Positions 16,089-24,249 of a stretch of 40,864 nucleotides of DNA are shown here, piece by piece. The notes under the pieces were generated by a model that saw nothing but the letters and a program-made list of their open reading frames with translations, ran no database searches and was not told where the DNA came from. How positions within the stretch are numbered: position 1 is the first letter of the stretch; each line of letters starts with the position of its first letter. The translations under genes were made by a program, and so were the position numbers. The DNA is from Acinetobacter sp. (GTDB taxonomy: Bacteria; Pseudomonadota; Gammaproteobacteria; Pseudomonadales; Moraxellaceae): NCBI GenBank assembly GCA_031277915.1, contig JAITLL010000068.1, positions 1-40,864 on the forward strand. The letters are read 5' to 3'.

Positions 16089-16128
16089 CTGTGCCTTTTT
16101 TTCTCCCAGAAAGGGCACAGGCTTTTTT
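16089..16128 (+). terminator. Intrinsic terminator before the second TetR gene
   Basis: The arms CTGTGCC plus T run (16089-16102) and AGAAAGGGCACAG (16108-16120) are followed by CTTTTTT. It ends about 42 bases before the TetR start, as in copy 1. Confidence 0.8.
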
Positions 16129-16169
16129 ATCTCATTTAGAAACAACAAGAATTTTATAATGGTAAAACT

Positions 16170-16727
16170 ATGCCAAATTATTTAGAAACACCTGCTAAAA
16201 AACTACACATTATCCGCACCGCTATCCGACTATTTACTACCTATGGATTTCACACAGCAGGCGTAGACCTGATTGCCAAAGAATCTAAAATTCCAAAAGC
16301 CACGCTTTACAACTACTTTCACTCAAAAGAGGGCTTGATTGAAATATGCCTCTTAGTTCAAAAAGATGCGCTTATGGAAAAAGTAACGGAGCTAATAGAA
16401 ACAACCCAATATTTCACTTTGACTGATAAACTCAAGCAAATCTATCTTTTACATGCAGATTTAAATGGCGCTTACTATTTATTGTTTAAAGCAATTTTTG
16501 AAATTAAAGCACTTTATCCTCACGCTTACCAAAGCGCTGTACGTTATAGACGCTGGCTAAAAAATGAGGTGTTCTGTCTCATGACAGAAACTAAGAAAGT
16601 GGCGTCCTATGCAGAAGCAGAGATTTTGGTATTTATGATAGATGGGGCAATTTTAGGGCTTCTAACTTCAGACAGAATTGAAGAACAAACTAAGTCGTTA
16701 AATTACTTTTTGGTGAGGGTTGCCTAA
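16170..16727 (+). CDS. TetR-family regulator, leader-RNA associated, copy 2
   Basis: This 185-residue paralogue of the gene at 3576 has a nearly identical DNA-binding region (GFHTAGVDLIAKE, KIPKATLYNYFHSKEGLIE at about 26-55) and a more diverged ligand domain (LLFKAIFEIKALYPHAYQSA). Because the recognition helix region is almost the same, the two proteins may bind the same operator while sensing different signals. It is preceded by the same 480-base leader and terminator. GGTAAAACT before ATG 16170 is conserved in both copies but is a weak ribosome-binding site. The gene downstream is on the other strand, so it is monocistronic. Its targets are unknown. Confidence 0.88.
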   Translation: MPNYLETPAKKLHIIRTAIRLFTTYGFHTAGVDLIAKESKIPKATLYNYFHSKEGLIEICLLVQKDALMEKVTELIETTQYFTLTDKLKQIYLLHADLNGAYYLLFKAIFEIKALYPHAYQSAVRYRRWLKNEVFCLMTETKKVASYAEAEILVFMIDGAILGLLTSDRIEEQTKSLNYFLVRVA

Positions 16728-16772
16728 TAAACTCATTGCAACCCGAGTTATTGGGCTGGGGTTGCTAAACGC

Positions 16773-17147
16773 CTAATACTGTAATGCCGTCATATTCAGT
16801 GCTTGTGGCTTGAAAAAATTAAAGTGACTTGCAAACCATTCTGTTTCTTCTTTGAAAATGAGTTTTAAAGTTATATCGTATTTATCTAGCTGATTTATAA
16901 ATGAATAAAGTGTATATAAATCTTTTATAATATCTCTGATTTCTTGAGAATTAATAAAAGTTACTCCCCAATGAAAAAACTTTACTTTATCTCGATTAAA
17001 TAAATTTTCAACGAGAGAGAAAGCAACTTCATCAATAGCTATAGAGTCTATACAATCTTTATTTCTATTTTGATCCAAAGGCATAATTTGTATATTTAAG
17101 GAACCTACTAGACCAGAAACAAATTTAATATCAAAATTGATTTTCAT
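16773..17147 (-). CDS. Hypothetical protein (124 aa)
   Basis: This is a soluble protein with alternating strands and helices and no signal peptide. I do not recognise the family. It is acidic and aromatic-rich toward the C-terminus (EETEWFASHFNFFK). No clear ribosome-binding site precedes ATG 17147. It lies 137 bp behind the small membrane protein gene on the same strand and next to the vgrG island, where small orphan genes are often immunity genes. That is only a contextual suggestion. Confidence 0.5.
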   Translation of the reverse strand: MKINFDIKFVSGLVGSLNIQIMPLDQNRNKDCIDSIAIDEVAFSLVENLFNRDKVKFFHWGVTFINSQEIRDIIKDLYTLYSFINQLDKYDITLKLIFKEETEWFASHFNFFKPQALNMTALQY

Positions 17148-17284
17148 ATTAAATGGCTGAATAAATTAAAATTTTATATATTCCAAATTATACTATTTAT
17201 CTTACATATTTTTATAGAGATGCAAAAAAAGTTAAGCCAGAGACACTTAGTATTCCAAATATGGCCACAAAAGTAGGGAGAGCC

Positions 17285-17542
17285 TTAGCATATTTTTTTT
17301 AAAAGAATAGATAGAGTAATCAAACATGCGAGATAGATGAATGGGGATACAATTATAAATAACCATATCCAAATATAACCGCCTCTCCCTTCAAAATAAG
17401 ATATGTTAATTGTCAGAAGTTGGGCAATTAAGCTACCAATAGCCAAGCTGGCTGGTAAACCCAATATGAGATAACAGATAATAAGCCCCATGGGTTTACG
17501 TTGCTTGACGGATGAATTTAGTAAGTTCTTATCTATTTCCAT
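17285..17542 (-). CDS. Small two-helix membrane protein (85 aa)
   Basis: Two clear membrane segments (about 19-42, ICYLILGLPASLAIGSLIAQLL, and 54-83) are separated by a short loop (NISYFEGRGGY). The N-terminal 18 residues are polar. AAGAG about 10 bases upstream could serve as ribosome-binding site. The family is not recognised. It lies between two TetR genes and could belong to the transcription unit of the TetR gene at 17685, 142 bp upstream on the same strand. Its function is unknown. Confidence 0.5.
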   Translation of the reverse strand: MEIDKNLLNSSVKQRKPMGLIICYLILGLPASLAIGSLIAQLLTINISYFEGRGGYIWIWLFIIVSPFIYLACLITLSILLKKIC

Positions 17543-17684
17543 AAAGTATTACTCTTAATGCTAATGTATTTTTTTCCGTCCTTTAAATATATGCCCGTTA
17601 TTGTAATAAATGATGACAGTCTCATTTTAATCAGAAACGATCCAACATGAACTTAAATTTATTTTTAGAGATAGAGTGTTTGAT

Positions 17685-18272
17685 TTACATTGAGCTAGTC
17701 TCTAGCTCAATTAATGTATTGATATAATTCCATGTTTTCTCTGGCTCAATAGGGGCTTCTTCGCAAACAGACCCGTTAATTAAACCATCTAAAAGAGACA
17801 GGAATAAGTGAGTTAGTGTCATAGGGTCTCTAATTTGCATCTCTTTGAAAATAGAAGCTGTGGTATCGAATAACCAATTTCGGTATTCATCCAGCACGAT
17901 TTGAATCGATGGGTATAAGCTTCCTACATCCATTCGTGCTTTATGAAATGGGCATCCTCTGGCACCATTTTGATTTACCCAATTGATATACCACATATAA
18001 AGTTGCTCTAATTTTTCTAAAGGAACTGATTTTGACGAGATTTGCTCTTCTACAGCAATCTTCATTTCGAGTTTCAATTCCTGTAAGCAAGCAAATACCA
18101 GATTTTCTTTAGACGGAAAGTTCTTATAAAAAGTCATTTTAGCTACCTTAGATTCCGTAATAATACGGTCGATACCAACAGCTATATAACTTTCCTGAAT
18201 AAAGAGCTGGGTAGCAGTACTTAGAATGATTTCTCGTTTTGATTGTTTTTTAAATTTTATTTCTGCGTTCAT
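17685..18272 (-). CDS. TetR-family regulator divergent from vgrG
   Basis: This 195-residue protein has a TetR helix-turn-helix at about residues 12-60 (REIILSTATQLFIQESYIAV, then SKVAKMTFYKNFPSKENLV). Its ligand domain contains NGARGCPFHKARMDVG, an ARGCP-type motif seen in several TetR repressors of the AcuR/NemR-like type. It is unrelated in detail to the two leader-associated regulators. The gene is divergent from vgrG with a 28-bp perfect palindrome in the 162-bp gap, so it probably represses itself and possibly the vgrG cassette. Two small genes lie downstream on the same strand. Confidence 0.88.
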   Translation of the reverse strand: MNAEIKFKKQSKREIILSTATQLFIQESYIAVGIDRIITESKVAKMTFYKNFPSKENLVFACLQELKLEMKIAVEEQISSKSVPLEKLEQLYMWYINWVNQNGARGCPFHKARMDVGSLYPSIQIVLDEYRNWLFDTTASIFKEMQIRDPMTLTHLFLSLLDGLINGSVCEEAPIEPEKTWNYINTLIELETSSM

Positions 18273-18364
18273 AATAGGGTTATTGCAATGAGTTGAAGTG
18301 TTAAGTTTATTATTTTAGTTTATAGATGAGATATTCGACTAGTCATTAGAGGTAGAATTAATAT

Positions 18365-18392
18365 AAAAAATAGACAAATCTGTCTATTTTTT
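18365..18392. promoter_or_regulatory. TetR-type palindromic operator between tetR and vgrG
   Basis: The perfect inverted repeat AAAAAATAGACA-AATC-TGTCTATTTTTT has 12-base arms, with a TAGACA…TGTCTA core typical of TetR-family operators. It lies 43 bp before vgrG and 93 bp before the TetR gene. It could also form a hairpin, but neither gene ends near it, so an operator is favoured. Confidence 0.7.
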
Positions 18393-18434
18393 ATAAAATA
18401 TGTTCGATTGTAACTCAAATTTATAAATAAAGTG

Positions 18435-21400
18435 ATGTTCAATAATATTTTTCAAATCTTAGAGAGTTTTGGTTTCCTCTCACAACATCGTTCGGTGTAT
18501 CTCCAGTTTTCAGATGCATCTCTGACTAGTCAGGTTTTTTTACAACGCATAGATGGGCAACATTCTCTTAATCAGGGCATGACAGCAGAGCTGATTTGTT
18601 TATCAACCAATGCCCATATTTCACTCAAGAAATTTATTGGAGTGCAGGTTGCTGTCGATCAGGTAACAGATCGAGGAAATTTTTTCCGTACTACAGGTAT
18701 TATTACTGAAGCATCGCAGGGGCAAAGTGATGGTGCTCTAACCTTATATAAGTTCACCATAAGTGATCCAACCTATCTCTGGCATAAACGCAGAAACAGC
18801 CGTGTGTTTATGAACAAGAGTATGAAAGAAATTAGTGAAATTCTGTTTCAAGAATGGCAGGGGAAAAGTCCATTATTTGCTTCGAGTCTGACTTTAGATT
18901 TGAGCGGGTTGAAACAGGAATACGACATACGTCCTTTCGTGATGCAGCTCAATGAAAGTGACTATGAATTTTTAACTCGTTTATGGCGTAGTGAAGGGAT
19001 TAATTGGTTAATTGATGAAGTTGAGCTGACTGTATCGAGTAATACAGATCATATTCAGCCACAAAAATTACGTCTGATTGATGATAATAACCAATATCAA
19101 GCGCTGGCAAGAAGAGCGATTCATTACCATAGAAGTCATGCAACTGAACAATTTGACAGCATGACTGGCCTCATGGCTAACCGTGGTTTACAGCCGACTT
19201 CTGTTTTTGTGCAGCGCTGGCAGTCAGATGTATTACAGCAAACAGATGGCGCTGGTAGTGTACAAAGTAAACATCAGCATAGCTCTAACCATGATAATCA
19301 AAGTTTAAACCTTGAAGATGCTTGGCACTTTAGTCCGGCATGGATGCAAGACTTAAAAGGTGAAGATGGAGCAACCTCAGCAAGTAACCAACAACTGGAA
19401 AAATTTAACCAGAATCTAAGTGCGTACTACGATGCCCAGTCTAAGCAATTTATTGCTCAAACCACGGTACGGGATACCCAAGTTGGCTACTGGTTTGAAC
19501 TGAATGAACATCCTGAAATTGATCTGCATGATGGCGCAGATAAAGAGTTTCTGATCATTGGTAAGCATTACTACAACCAAAATAACTTACCGAAAGACTT
19601 AAACCAGCAAATTCAAGCGTTAGTTCAACAAAGCCATTGGCAAGCTAGTCAGACAGACGAACGCCAAGGCAATGAACTGATTTTACAACGCCGTAATATT
19701 AAAGTGGTGCCTGCGTATCAACCTTTAGAGAATCGACCTAAAGCTTCTGTGCAACGTGCTCGAGTGGTGGGGCCAGAAGGTGAACAAATTTATGTTGATC
19801 AGTGGGGGCGTATAAAAGTTCGGTTCTTGTTTACCCGAGCCGATGACCATCGCCATGATGGTGGGGCTGGAAGTAGCGACAATGACACCGATTCGGCTTG
19901 GGTTGATGTTTTAACCCCGTGGGCTGGTGCAGGTTATGGTGCACGCTTCTTGCCACGTGTTGGTGAGATCGTTGTGATTGATTTCTTTGATGGCAACATC
20001 GACCGACCATTTGTGGTGGGACGTATTCACGAAGCAGAACGCCATCCGACCCAGTTTGACCAGAAAGGACAGCTACCAGACACTAAAAAGTTGAGTGGCA
20101 TTCGGTCAGAAGAAGTCGGCGGCAAAGGTTTTAACCAGTTACGTTTTGATGACACCACAGGACAAATTAGTGCCCAGCTACAAAGTAGCCATGCAGCAAG
20201 CCAACTCAACTTAGGTAACTTAAGCCATCCAAAAGACAGTGCGACAAGCGATGGCCGAGGTGAAGGCTTTGAACTTAGAACTGACCTGTGGGGTGCAGTC
20301 AGAGCTGGTAAAGGCTTACTTGTTAGCACCCATAAACAAGACCAAGCTCAAGCAACACATTTAGATACAGCCGATGCCAAGCAACAAATAGAAGGTGGCC
20401 TTAATAATGCTAAGGCACTCAGTGAAGTGGCTAAAAATCAGCAAACTGATCCATTGGAAATGCTTGAGAATCTAAAAACTTTCTTGGAACAAATCGAACA
20501 ACAAGATAAAGACAAAGCTGCCATATTTAAACAAGCTTTAATGATATTAACCGCTCCTAATAGCATTGCTATAGCCGGTAATGAAGACATACATCTCAGC
20601 GCAGATGGTCAGTTGAGTCAAACTGCTGGGGATAGTATTAACCTGACCACCCAGAAGAACCTGATTGCACATGCTCAAAATAAGGTGAGCTTGTTTGCCG
20701 CTCAACAAGGGGCGAGGCTCTATGCGGGCAAAGGAAAAGTTGAAATACAGGCACAAGCAGATGGAGCTGACTTTATTGCCCGTAAAGCTGTTCAGATTAT
20801 TTCAACAGAAGACAAAATTGAAATTAGTGCTTCTAAAGAAATCGTTATCACGGTGGGTGGATCTCAAATCAAGATTAATGGCTCGGGAATTTTCCCAGTT
20901 ACTGGTGGCAAGTTTGAGGTGAAGGCTGGGCAGCATTTGTTTATGGGGGGTAGCAGTGCTTCAAGTAACTTACCTGCTTTACCTCAGTTGAATATGCCTG
21001 CTAAAGAGCTTGAACTTAAGTACGTGTATGACGATTTAAAGCCAGTTGCTCAAGCACCTTATAAACTTATATTTCAGGATGGTACGACACAAGAAGGCAT
21101 TCTGGATAGTAATGGTTCTGCTAAAGTTCAAATTCCAGCCGATAAAATCCAGCCTAAGGTTTATTACGGTTTTAGCAATATGGAGGCTAAACCAGATCAG
21201 CCCAAACAGCAGAATAGTTTTAAAGATAAAAAAGTGATGAGTATTGTAGAAGCAGAACAATTGATCGAACAATATAACAAGCAAGAACTTGCCCACTTAT
21301 TAGATGAATATTTCCCTGATGAAATACAAGCCATGATCGATGGGCAGGGTATTGAGTACGATGATCATATTAATGATTATGTGGAAAAAGATTTAGAACA

Positions 21401-21497
21401 ACAAAATAATCCGGATGATGCTATTGCTGATCAAGCAGAAGAAATCCCATTGAATGAACAATCAACTCCACATTCTGGTTTTGGGGAGGGTATATGA
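18435..21497 (+). CDS. vgrG: Type VI secretion spike protein VgrG with C-terminal extension
   Basis: This 1020-residue protein has the gp27-like base (about 10-400, with YEFLTRLWRSEGINW), the gp5-like OB-fold (about 440-530, QWGRIKVRF and GYGARFLPRVGEIVVIDFF) and a DUF2345 beta-helix region (about 700-835, LTAPNSIAIAGNEDIHLSAD). It ends with a transthyretin-like segment (about 858-918, PYKLIFQDGTTQEGILDSNG) and a long acidic tail. Such tails recruit cognate effectors. ATG 18435 is preferred over GTG 18432. Its end overlaps the effector start by four bases. It forms the tip of the T6SS needle; the other secretion genes are not in this window, so this is an orphan vgrG island. Confidence 0.95.
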   Translation: MFNNIFQILESFGFLSQHRSVYLQFSDASLTSQVFLQRIDGQHSLNQGMTAELICLSTNAHISLKKFIGVQVAVDQVTDRGNFFRTTGIITEASQGQSDGALTLYKFTISDPTYLWHKRRNSRVFMNKSMKEISEILFQEWQGKSPLFASSLTLDLSGLKQEYDIRPFVMQLNESDYEFLTRLWRSEGINWLIDEVELTVSSNTDHIQPQKLRLIDDNNQYQALARRAIHYHRSHATEQFDSMTGLMANRGLQPTSVFVQRWQSDVLQQTDGAGSVQSKHQHSSNHDNQSLNLEDAWHFSPAWMQDLKGEDGATSASNQQLEKFNQNLSAYYDAQSKQFIAQTTVRDTQVGYWFELNEHPEIDLHDGADKEFLIIGKHYYNQNNLPKDLNQQIQALVQQSHWQASQTDERQGNELILQRRNIKVVPAYQPLENRPKASVQRARVVGPEGEQIYVDQWGRIKVRFLFTRADDHRHDGGAGSSDNDTDSAWVDVLTPWAGAGYGARFLPRVGEIVVIDFFDGNIDRPFVVGRIHEAERHPTQFDQKGQLPDTKKLSGIRSEEVGGKGFNQLRFDDTTGQISAQLQSSHAASQLNLGNLSHPKDSATSDGRGEGFELRTDLWGAVRAGKGLLVSTHKQDQAQATHLDTADAKQQIEGGLNNAKALSEVAKNQQTDPLEMLENLKTFLEQIEQQDKDKAAIFKQALMILTAPNSIAIAGNEDIHLSADGQLSQTAGDSINLTTQKNLIAHAQNKVSLFAAQQGARLYAGKGKVEIQAQADGADFIARKAVQIISTEDKIEISASKEIVITVGGSQIKINGSGIFPVTGGKFEVKAGQHLFMGGSSASSNLPALPQLNMPAKELELKYVYDDLKPVAQAPYKLIFQDGTTQEGILDSNGSAKVQIPADKIQPKVYYGFSNMEAKPDQPKQQNSFKDKKVMSIVEAEQLIEQYNKQELAHLLDEYFPDEIQAMIDGQGIEYDDHINDYVEKDLEQQNNPDDAIADQAEEIPLNEQSTPHSGFGEGI

Positions 21498-22927
21498 GTA
21501 CAGCCGTTGCAAAATCACCAGCTAAAACCATTCGAGTCACCCAAAAAGGGGAGCAATCGGCAGCCGACTGGATAAAAGGTGTATTAGACGGGAGTGGATC
21601 AAGCCCGGCACAAATTATTGTGGCTGTGGTGATTGGTTGTATCCCTTTTGTTGGGCAGGGTGTCGATGTTGGTAATGTGATCGTTTCAATTGTCAAAATT
21701 GCAGAAAACCCGAATAACAAAGATAACTGGTTTGATCTGGTCTTTAATTTAATTGCATTTGTTCCTGTTGCAGGAGATGGACTTAAAATTGTATTTAAGC
21801 AATTGCGCTCGGGTAAAGCGATGGGGGCAATATTAGATGCAATCCCAAGTAAAACCATGCGTGGCAATGTTGAAAAATGGTTTCGTAACTTAAACTGGAA
21901 TGCTTATACCAAAGAGTTACAGACCACCAGTAATAAAATGATTGATGGCTTAATTGATGTTTTCGATAGCTGGATGACTAGAGCTGTCTTGGGACAGGCC
22001 CGATTAAAAACGCTTGTGATGCAACTGAGACAAATGAAAAAAGTTGCGAACAAGCAAATTGAAATGGTGATGAAAGACCTACAATTAGCCCATAAAAAAG
22101 CTTTGGCGACACCGTATCCGAATACCACAGCGAAGGCACCCATCCATACATCGGCTTCAAAGAAACCTAATTCTACTTCTGCTCCTCGTACACAGCAAAA
22201 TGGTCAGGTTCTTAAAAATACCAGTGGTAATACTGCGAAGACAGGAAGCAAGAATACATCAACCAAAAGAGAATCAAAAAAGCGTAGTAATCAGGAGTTA
22301 GGTTCGGGTGGTGAGCACATCACGGATTATTATTTTGTGAAGCGGAAAAAGAACCGTAGCAAAATTAATAATAATGGTGTGCTGTATGAATATCACGATA
22401 CTGGACATAACGGTATTGACCATGTCTGGCATAGCAATAGTATTGGGCATAAGTACCGAATTACCGATAGTAAATCGACGAATTTAGCTAGCCATAAAAA
22501 ACTGATGACCCCTAAAGCGGCAATGGCTGCTTTAAGGATGGGGTTAGATGTCTATATGAAACCTGATCAGGAAAGCAAAGCAAAACGGTCAGTAGGTACA
22601 ACTGTGGCTGATGGTGTGCAAATGTCACATCTTTGGATTGCGAAGAAAATTGATAGTGCAAAGCTTACTGTTGAGCATAGAAGAAAGTTAATTGCTCAGA
22701 TTCAGGCTTGGGAGCGAGTTAAATTTAAAGCAAGTACTGAAAAAAGAGTAGGTAAAACAGTAGCTGTACAGTGTCCTTATGATCGGAGCTTGGTTACGAT
22801 TACGGGAAATCTATTTGATCACCACAGTCAATGTAAAGGGCTGGATAAACCGAAATGTAGCCGTACAGTGACTGCACATGCGATTACTTTAGAATTTGTA
22901 ATGCCAAATGAAATGCTGGAGCGTTAA
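21494..22927 (+). CDS. T6SS effector with PoNe-type DNase domain
   Basis: This 477-residue protein has an N-terminal delivery region with a hydrophobic GQ-D segment (residues 38-70, AQIIVAVVIGCIPFVGQGVD), a helical linker and a basic Ser/Thr/Lys-rich hinge (about 205-275). The C-terminal toxin starts at about residue 280. It carries GIDHVW with D309 and ITDSKS with D325 and K327, a PD-(D/E)xK arrangement, and then QMSHLW, which matches the downstream Q-x-S-x-x-W motif of such nucleases. Together with the PoNi-type gene two bases downstream, this identifies a PoNe DNase that should degrade DNA in competitor cells. The start overlaps vgrG (ATGA), so the two are co-translated and the effector is presumably loaded on that VgrG. 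Confidence 0.85.
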   Translation: MSTAVAKSPAKTIRVTQKGEQSAADWIKGVLDGSGSSPAQIIVAVVIGCIPFVGQGVDVGNVIVSIVKIAENPNNKDNWFDLVFNLIAFVPVAGDGLKIVFKQLRSGKAMGAILDAIPSKTMRGNVEKWFRNLNWNAYTKELQTTSNKMIDGLIDVFDSWMTRAVLGQARLKTLVMQLRQMKKVANKQIEMVMKDLQLAHKKALATPYPNTTAKAPIHTSASKKPNSTSAPRTQQNGQVLKNTSGNTAKTGSKNTSTKRESKKRSNQELGSGGEHITDYYFVKRKKNRSKINNNGVLYEYHDTGHNGIDHVWHSNSIGHKYRITDSKSTNLASHKKLMTPKAAMAALRMGLDVYMKPDQESKAKRSVGTTVADGVQMSHLWIAKKIDSAKLTVEHRRKLIAQIQAWERVKFKASTEKRVGKTVAVQCPYDRSLVTITGNLFDHHSQCKGLDKPKCSRTVTAHAITLEFVMPNEMLER

Positions 22928-22929
22928 GA

Positions 22930-23997
22930 ATGTCAATAACAGTCAATGATCAAGAAATAGATTGGCAAAGATGGCTAGAGCTGGAAATACATGGAAATGA
23001 TGTATATAGAGATTCTTTACTTGACGAAGAAATGTATCATGATCGATTTGATACATTTGTGAATGGATTGTATTCGGTTACTGATGGTTTTAGTAATTAT
23101 AAGAATGAAAAAAAGTTTGGTGGTTATATTGCAGCAGGTAGAAGAAGAGTCATTGATGCTCTAGATTTAATGTCTTTGCAGTATTCTGCTGGTGGGGATA
23201 TTAGCTTTATTAAAGAGCTTTATCCTTACTTACTACATTGGACTGAAGAATATGCTGAAACCAGTCATTTATATAATTTAAGCCCTGATGCTGGTGGACG
23301 TTATGTCTGGCATATCAGCTTAGGTACAGAAGATTATTGGTATATTGCTTTACGTTTGATCTGTTTCGGTTTGTTGACTGGCTATGCAGACCAAATGGCA
23401 CGTATTATGTCGATTATTGACTATGTTGAAGCTACTCCTGAAGGGCAGGAGAAAGATGGTTTAATTGAGCGTCTGGTTGCCCCATTTGTAGCAGACCGTG
23501 GAACTCTATCAGGTGAAGCTAGAAGACATTTGCCTTATCGAAAGTTAATCAAGGTGTTTAATGCTGCGCCTGAGCAACGCCCAGCTTTAATACTGCAATA
23601 TTTAGAAAGCTGGTATGAGGCGAGTCGTAGAGAACCTTATCATGATCAACATCCACAAACGGATATAAATGACGGTTTCACATATTACGGTTATTGGTCA
23701 TGGGAAGTAGCAGCAGTGACATGGCTGTTAGAAATAGATGATACTTTATACCGTGAGCATGAGTTCTATCCAAAAGATTTAGTAGATTTTGCGCGTACAC
23801 AATCAAATGCAGTTCCAGAAGAGCAACAGCCAGAACGTATAAAAGTAAAAGGTGGTGAAGCTTGTATTAAAACAGGTTATTGGATTACTCCAGCTAAACC
23901 TGATACGCGACTTTATTTTACGCAAGGTGCAATCTTGCCGATCCTTTCAGAAACGGATTGGGGTGAAGTGTATTGGTACTGGGATGGTGAGCAATAA
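22930..23997 (+). CDS. PoNi-type immunity protein (DUF1910/DUF1911)
   Basis: This 355-residue cytoplasmic protein has an N-terminal helical DUF1910-like half (about 25-135, with a RRRVIDALDLMSLQYSAG-type helix) and a C-terminal DUF1911 half. The C-terminal half is marked by YYGYWSWEVAAVTWLLEIDD, FYPKDLVDFAR, GYWITPA and the final DWGEVYWYWDG. The gene starts two bases after the DNase effector stop, the usual toxin-immunity arrangement. It should neutralise the PoNe domain. Two related genes lie downstream at 27541 and 28689, so the island accumulates this immunity family. Confidence 0.9.
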   Translation: MSITVNDQEIDWQRWLELEIHGNDVYRDSLLDEEMYHDRFDTFVNGLYSVTDGFSNYKNEKKFGGYIAAGRRRVIDALDLMSLQYSAGGDISFIKELYPYLLHWTEEYAETSHLYNLSPDAGGRYVWHISLGTEDYWYIALRLICFGLLTGYADQMARIMSIIDYVEATPEGQEKDGLIERLVAPFVADRGTLSGEARRHLPYRKLIKVFNAAPEQRPALILQYLESWYEASRREPYHDQHPQTDINDGFTYYGYWSWEVAAVTWLLEIDDTLYREHEFYPKDLVDFARTQSNAVPEEQQPERIKVKGGEACIKTGYWITPAKPDTRLYFTQGAILPILSETDWGEVYWYWDGEQ

Positions 23998-24249
23998 AAG
24001 CTAAAAAATCATGTAAGTTCAAGATCGATTTAGTGAAGGCAACGGTAGAAATTATTAAAAGTGTTAGTTCTTCAAGTAAGAGTTCTGATAGTGAAGAAGC
24101 AATATAATAAAAGCCCAGCTTAAATGCTGGGCTTTTTTGTACGAAGAGATTTGTCGCGTTGCTTAACACAGTTATTTAACTAGCTTTGTTAAAATGGTAT
24201 AAACACCTGCATAAAACCTAATAATTTCAATGTTTTTTTTGAGGGTGAC
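23998..24249. other. Intergenic with terminator and small Ser/Lys frame
   Basis: A frame without a good start codon (about 23993-24106) encodes a Lys/Ser-rich stretch ending SSSSKSSDSEEAI. It may be a remnant of a displaced gene. The remainder is the terminator at 24109 and the upstream region of the next gene. Confidence 0.35.
24109..24138 (+). terminator. Terminator of the vgrG-PoNe-PoNi unit
   Basis: The perfect hairpin AAAAGCCCAGC/GCTGGGCTTTT is followed by a T run, 110 bases after the immunity gene. Confidence 0.88.

Larger units (their letters stand above)
15688..16128 (+). ncRNA. C4 antisense RNA-like structured leader, copy 2
   Basis: This leader is homologous to 3105-3535. A hairpin opens the transcript (15688-15705). 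P1 pairs 15712-15719 with 15842-15849 (TCGCAGAC/GTCTGCGA), where copy 1 has TTGACAG/CTGTCAA. P2 pairs 15722-15732 with 15831-15840 (one bulged A). P3 pairs 15734-15745 with 15752-15763, with three G-U pairs. CGCCC/GGGCG (15774-15778/15796-15800) replaces CGTCC/GGACG. A TTCG-loop hairpin follows at 15810-15823, and GTTCTGCC/GGCAGAAC (15860-15867/15887-15894) is invariant. Loops and the CCCCCTTT and AAGGGGGACACC segments are conserved in sequence. The mixture of conserved loops and covarying stems is characteristic of functional RNA. It is probably the same class as phage C4 antisense RNAs. Confidence 0.75.
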
